A stretch of 8,846 bases of DNA from Patescibacteria group bacterium (GTDB lineage: Bacteria; Patescibacteriota; Minisyncoccia; Phycocordibacterales; JAGLOS01). The stretch spans positions 1 to 8,846 of the forward strand of contig JAHIYV010000120.1 of the NCBI GenBank assembly GCA_018814635.1. Direction: 5' to 3'. Positions 6,060-8,846 of this stretch are shown in pieces. The notes beneath the pieces were generated by a model. That model saw nothing but the letters and a program-made list of their open reading frames with translations. It did not search any database and was not told the origin of the DNA. The translations under genes and the position numbers were made by a program. Each line of letters begins with the position of its first letter. The stretch's first letter is position 1.

Positions 6060-7346
6060 ATGCCTCAAAAAACAAACAATAAAATAATATACGGCGTAGT
6101 GATATTGGTTGCTATTTTGACTAGTATAATTGTATTTGTACTAATAAACCCCACAAATAATTCAAAGATTGGCGACATAAAAGATAGGTTTCTTCCTTTT
6201 GGCAATCCACCCTCCGCGGGAAACAACCCTTTCGTTCCTACTCCCGATGACACTGAAACACCAGACGACGCACCTTTCGTTATACAAAAAATGAGACGAT
6301 TAGTTGACGCGCCTGTCGCTGGCGCTTCGTTTTTCACAGACGATATGGGACAAATTAGCATACGATACGCGGAACAAAAAAATGGAGATGTTTATGATTA
6401 TTCTTTAAGCACTGGAGTTTCAAGACAAATTTTACGACAAAATCTGCCCGGCGTACACAATGTTTTATGGAATAATAACGGAAAAAATGCTATTTTTAGA
6501 TTTCTAAAAACTGTTGGCAATCAAGATACCATTAAAACCTATGCTCTTTTTTTTGAAGAAATAGCGCCAGGAGAGGACGCTATTTTTGAAGGAAGATGGT
6601 TGCCCGACGAACTGCCAGAAGTAATTGTTTCACCCATCAGTGAAAAAGTTGCGTACTTACAAAAAAATAAAAAGGGGGATTCTTTTATCTGGTTGGAAGA
6701 AATAAAAGAAGACCAAAATATGGAAGGAGACCAAAATAGGGAACAGATTTTTGCGTCGCCATTTAGTGAGTGGTTATTAGAACAGCCAACAGAAGCATTG
6801 CTTACACTTGCAACAAAACCGTCCTACAATCTTGATGGCTATTTATATTTTGTAGATATTGCAAGCAAAACAACAACAAAAATATTAGGAAACAAAAAAG
6901 GACTTATGGCTCTTACAAGTCCTGACGCGACAAAAATTCTTTACGCGGAGAGCGCGAAAAATTCTTATGAACTAATTCTTTATAATGTAGAAACAAAAAA
7001 AGAAACCGCGCTTGGCATAAAAGCTTTTCCTGAAAAATGTGTTTGGAGTGTAGGAAATAGTAATTTACTATATTGCGCCGTTTCAAATTTAACAAATAAT
7101 AAAAATATGCCTGACGAATGGTATCAAGGAGGAGTTTCTTTTTCTGACGACATTTGGCTTATAAATACGGAAACGGGGAAAATCGGTCTTCTTGCAAGGA
7201 CAGCAGATTTTGATTTTGAGGGGCAGGGTATTGATGTTATTAAACCATTTTTAAGCCCGGACAACAGTCTTCTTCTGTTTACAAACAAAAAGGACGGAAC
7301 ATTATGGCTATTAGAATTAGAAACCATAGAAAATGCAGGCTTATGA
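6060..7346 (+). CDS. Membrane-anchored beta-propeller-like protein, function unknown
   Basis: A 428-residue protein with one N-terminal transmembrane helix (about 9-29), a Pro/Asp-rich linker (about 50-72, including PTPDDTETPDD) and a large beta-rich domain, probably outside the membrane. Repeated strands with SPD-type turns (LTSPDATKILYAES, FLSPDNSLLLFTNKKDGTLWLLEL, and VLWNNNGKNAIFRF earlier) resemble TolB/WD40-like propeller blades; the blade count cannot be fixed by eye. No enzymatic motif is seen. The ATG at 6060 lies 3 nt after the previous stop with no Shine-Dalgarno sequence, so translation is probably coupled. Its end overlaps the next gene by 4 nt (ATGA). I recall similar proteins among hypothetical proteins near T4SS-like genes of Parcubacteria, but that is memory, not a search. 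Confidence 0.85.
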   Translation: MPQKTNNKIIYGVVILVAILTSIIVFVLINPTNNSKIGDIKDRFLPFGNPPSAGNNPFVPTPDDTETPDDAPFVIQKMRRLVDAPVAGASFFTDDMGQISIRYAEQKNGDVYDYSLSTGVSRQILRQNLPGVHNVLWNNNGKNAIFRFLKTVGNQDTIKTYALFFEEIAPGEDAIFEGRWLPDELPEVIVSPISEKVAYLQKNKKGDSFIWLEEIKEDQNMEGDQNREQIFASPFSEWLLEQPTEALLTLATKPSYNLDGYLYFVDIASKTTTKILGNKKGLMALTSPDATKILYAESAKNSYELILYNVETKKETALGIKAFPEKCVWSVGNSNLLYCAVSNLTNNKNMPDEWYQGGVSFSDDIWLINTETGKIGLLARTADFDFEGQGIDVIKPFLSPDNSLLLFTNKKDGTLWLLELETIENAGL

Positions 7347-8665
7347 ATAAAATAAAAAAAGAAAAAAAATTAACACAAGTTTTTCTCTTTGGATTTTTGA
7401 TATTGTTTTTTAGTGTATTGTTTTTCGCGCCTCTAAATAATACACGGGTGGTGTTTGCCCTAACAATAGAAGAATGGGTAGCTGCGTCTGAAAATCCAGA
7501 GGCTACGGCTGCGGCTGCAGAAGTGGTGGCCTCTGAGGCGGCTACTACCGCCGCTGAAACCGCTGCGTCTGCTGTTGTGGCGCGGGCGGAGGCGGCGGCA
7601 ATTGCTTCTGATCCTACTGCTACTCAGGTTGAAATTGATGCGGCTGAAGTAGTAGCTACTGAGGCGGAGGACATCGCTGACGCTGCGCTTGCGACAGCGA
7701 TAGACGCTAGGGATACAGCAAACACTTTAGCGTCTAAGGCTGGCACACAAACAGTAGCACTCTCCCCTGGCTACCGCCCCAACGACCCACTAACCTACTC
7801 TTCCCTAGAACCAATACCGGGGGTTGATTACTCTACACCGGAGAATCCGGGCTCTTATTTAGCAAGCTTAATAAAAGTTATAATAGGAATTACCACAGCC
7901 CTTGCAGTGCTTATTATAACCATAGCGGGCATAGAACACATTCTAGGAGCAGGAAAAGAAGACGCGCGCACCGCGGCAAAAGAAAAAATGTATGGAGCTC
8001 TTATCGGTCTTATCATCGCTCTCGCCTCTTATTTAATCTTAAACACAATCAACCCGAATCTCCTAAATCTTGATCTCTCCATGCCAGAGATTAACGCAAC
8101 CGCGCCTGCCCCTCCGCCCACCGCTTATCAGACATGTATGAGTAAATGTTTGGAAAAGCGTAGGGATGACGGCTTGATAACTACAACAGATGATGGAATA
8201 GCCCAGTGTCAAGACCCCACAGAATGTGGTCCTCCGCCAGTTGCTTACGGCCCGCCAGGTGGCGCTAATAATGATGCTGAAATAAGAGCCTACCTTAAAA
8301 AAACCGCAGGCATTACAATAAATAAAGATAATTGCGCTTTTTACGGCGCTACTAATTGTACCAGTTTAGATGGGTTGCGAGAAAACACGATTGCTGGACT
8401 TTTGTCTTTACAAGCGGGACTCCAAACTGTTTGTTCTGGGTGTGTTGTTAATGTTACGGGAGGAATAGAAGCTGGTCATTCTCTTGGTCATAGTAACGGA
8501 TATAAAGTGGATATTAGCCTCAATCCGAATATTGATGCTTATATTACTGAGCATTTTACTCGCGCTGGAACTAGATCTGGCCCGCATGGAGGACCAATAT
8601 ATAAAGACGCAAACGGCAATGAATATGTCAAAGAAAGCAATCATTGGGACATTACTTTTAAGTAA
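7343..8665 (+). CDS. T4SS pilin-like protein fused to an M15-like peptidase domain
   Basis: A 440-residue exported protein. Layout: signal peptide or anchor (about 11-39, VFA at 37-39); alanine-rich helical region (about 45-135) containing a tandem ~40-residue repeat; two hydrophobic helices (about 173-201 and 216-236) joined by the basic/acidic loop GAGKEDARTAAKEKM and ending in NTINPNL, as in T4SS pilin/TrbC-VirB2-like proteins of CPR bacteria; a linker with four Cys; and a C-terminal domain (about 310-440) with four more Cys. The last domain carries H383-x2-G-x3-D390 and E431-x2-H434-W, matching the zinc pattern of M15 D-Ala-D-Ala carboxypeptidases, so peptidoglycan cleavage or binding is plausible. 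The start at 7343 is preferred over the in-frame ATG at 7304 because it overlaps the preceding stop as ATGA and puts the basic signal-peptide start first. Pilin and peptidase assignments rest on motifs only. Confidence 0.85.
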   Translation: MNKIKKEKKLTQVFLFGFLILFFSVLFFAPLNNTRVVFALTIEEWVAASENPEATAAAAEVVASEAATTAAETAASAVVARAEAAAIASDPTATQVEIDAAEVVATEAEDIADAALATAIDARDTANTLASKAGTQTVALSPGYRPNDPLTYSSLEPIPGVDYSTPENPGSYLASLIKVIIGITTALAVLIITIAGIEHILGAGKEDARTAAKEKMYGALIGLIIALASYLILNTINPNLLNLDLSMPEINATAPAPPPTAYQTCMSKCLEKRRDDGLITTTDDGIAQCQDPTECGPPPVAYGPPGGANNDAEIRAYLKKTAGITINKDNCAFYGATNCTSLDGLRENTIAGLLSLQAGLQTVCSGCVVNVTGGIEAGHSLGHSNGYKVDISLNPNIDAYITEHFTRAGTRSGPHGGPIYKDANGNEYVKESNHWDITFK

Positions 8666-8698
8666 ACATAACTTCTATTTACTATCTTAAATTAGTTC

Positions 8699-8728
8699 CA
8701 TGTAACAACGCTGCCGGTGTTATACATG
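8699..8728 (+). terminator. Possible terminator hairpin after the envelope operon
   Basis: CATGT (8699-8703) pairs with ACATG (8724-8728); AACA (8704-8707) pairs with TGTT (8718-8721) across a 2-nt bulge; CG pairs with CG around the loop CTGC. TTCAATTTTAG follows. The stem is imperfect and the T-run short, but its place 34 nt after the last stop fits an operon end. Confidence 0.35.
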
Positions 8729-8775
8729 TTCAATTTTAGCCAGTAATAAAAAATTGTTATATTTTTAACACTTTA

Positions 8776-8784
8776 TGTTAAAAT
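8776..8784 (+). promoter_or_regulatory. Extended -10-like promoter reading out of the window
   Basis: TGT-TAAAAT at 8776-8784 has the same extended -10 form as the gpmI promoter. A TTGTTA (8754-8759) lies upstream, but at 19 bp, slightly long. Downstream, CCTGT (8803-8807) and ACAGG (8823-8827) could pair in a leader. The gene it would serve lies outside the window. Confidence 0.35.
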
Positions 8785-8846
8785 TTAGGCATAAGTTTAA
8801 ACCCTGTATAAATGTAAATTTAACAGGATAATCAATTTTAATCAAT

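Noticed and set aside
7304..7342. Upstream in-frame ATG that would extend the last gene by 13 residues.
   Set aside because: It would overlap the preceding gene by 43 nt and put a polar stretch before the signal peptide; the ATG at 7343 gives the classic ATGA overlap and a normal signal-peptide start.
149..7346. Alternative genetic code with TGA read as glycine.
   Set aside because: TGA ends the partial gene, the transposase and the propeller-like gene at sensible points, and conserved glycines use GGN codons.
8408..8690. Small open frames on both strands over the end of the last gene.
   Set aside because: They overlap the M15-like motif region in other frames and show no recognisable domain or start signal.

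Overview
The window looks like a chromosomal segment of an uncultured Candidate Phyla Radiation (Patescibacteria, probably Parcubacteria-like) bacterium. The support is indirect: AT-rich DNA, genes with almost no Shine-Dalgarno signal, a GpmI with the 'IIRDGWGY' start I associate with this group, a small REP-type tyrosine transposase, and a three-gene cluster of envelope proteins ending in a type IV secretion pilin-like/peptidase fusion of a kind I recall from CPR genomes. TGA ends several genes, so the code is the standard one (table 11), not the TGA=Gly code of SR1/Gracilibacteria. No rRNA, tRNA or CRISPR array was seen.

Layout. 1-151: cysteine-rich C-terminal end of a gene that starts outside the window. 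175-1692 (+): gpmI, cofactor-independent phosphoglycerate mutase. 1728-2587: a compact REP-transposase island, in which a Y1/HUH transposase gene (1835-2530, +) is flanked by near-identical perfect palindromes (arms TGAGCGAGGTT/AACCTCGCTCA), with a further perfect copy inside its own reading frame. 2618-4819 (-): pnp, polynucleotide phosphorylase, convergent with the transposase. 4820-5081: divergent intergenic region with a long imperfect stem-loop and a promoter. 5082-8665 (+): three tightly packed genes (3-nt gap, then a 4-nt ATGA overlap) for a secreted three-module protein, a membrane-anchored propeller-like protein, and a secreted or membrane protein combining an alanine-rich repeat, a two-helix T4SS-pilin-like segment and an M15-like peptidase domain. 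8666-8846: non-coding, with a possible terminator and a promoter-like site reading out of the window.

How the parts relate. gpmI and pnp are housekeeping genes of glycolysis and RNA turnover. The transposase island lies between their 3' ends, where its palindromes could also act as transcription terminators. The last three genes look like one envelope operon, plausibly part of a pilus or type IV secretion-like apparatus. Their order and coupling are visible, but the function is inferred. Three + strand genes have a -10-like hexamer 6-8 nt before the ATG, which suggests leaderless or nearly leaderless mRNAs.
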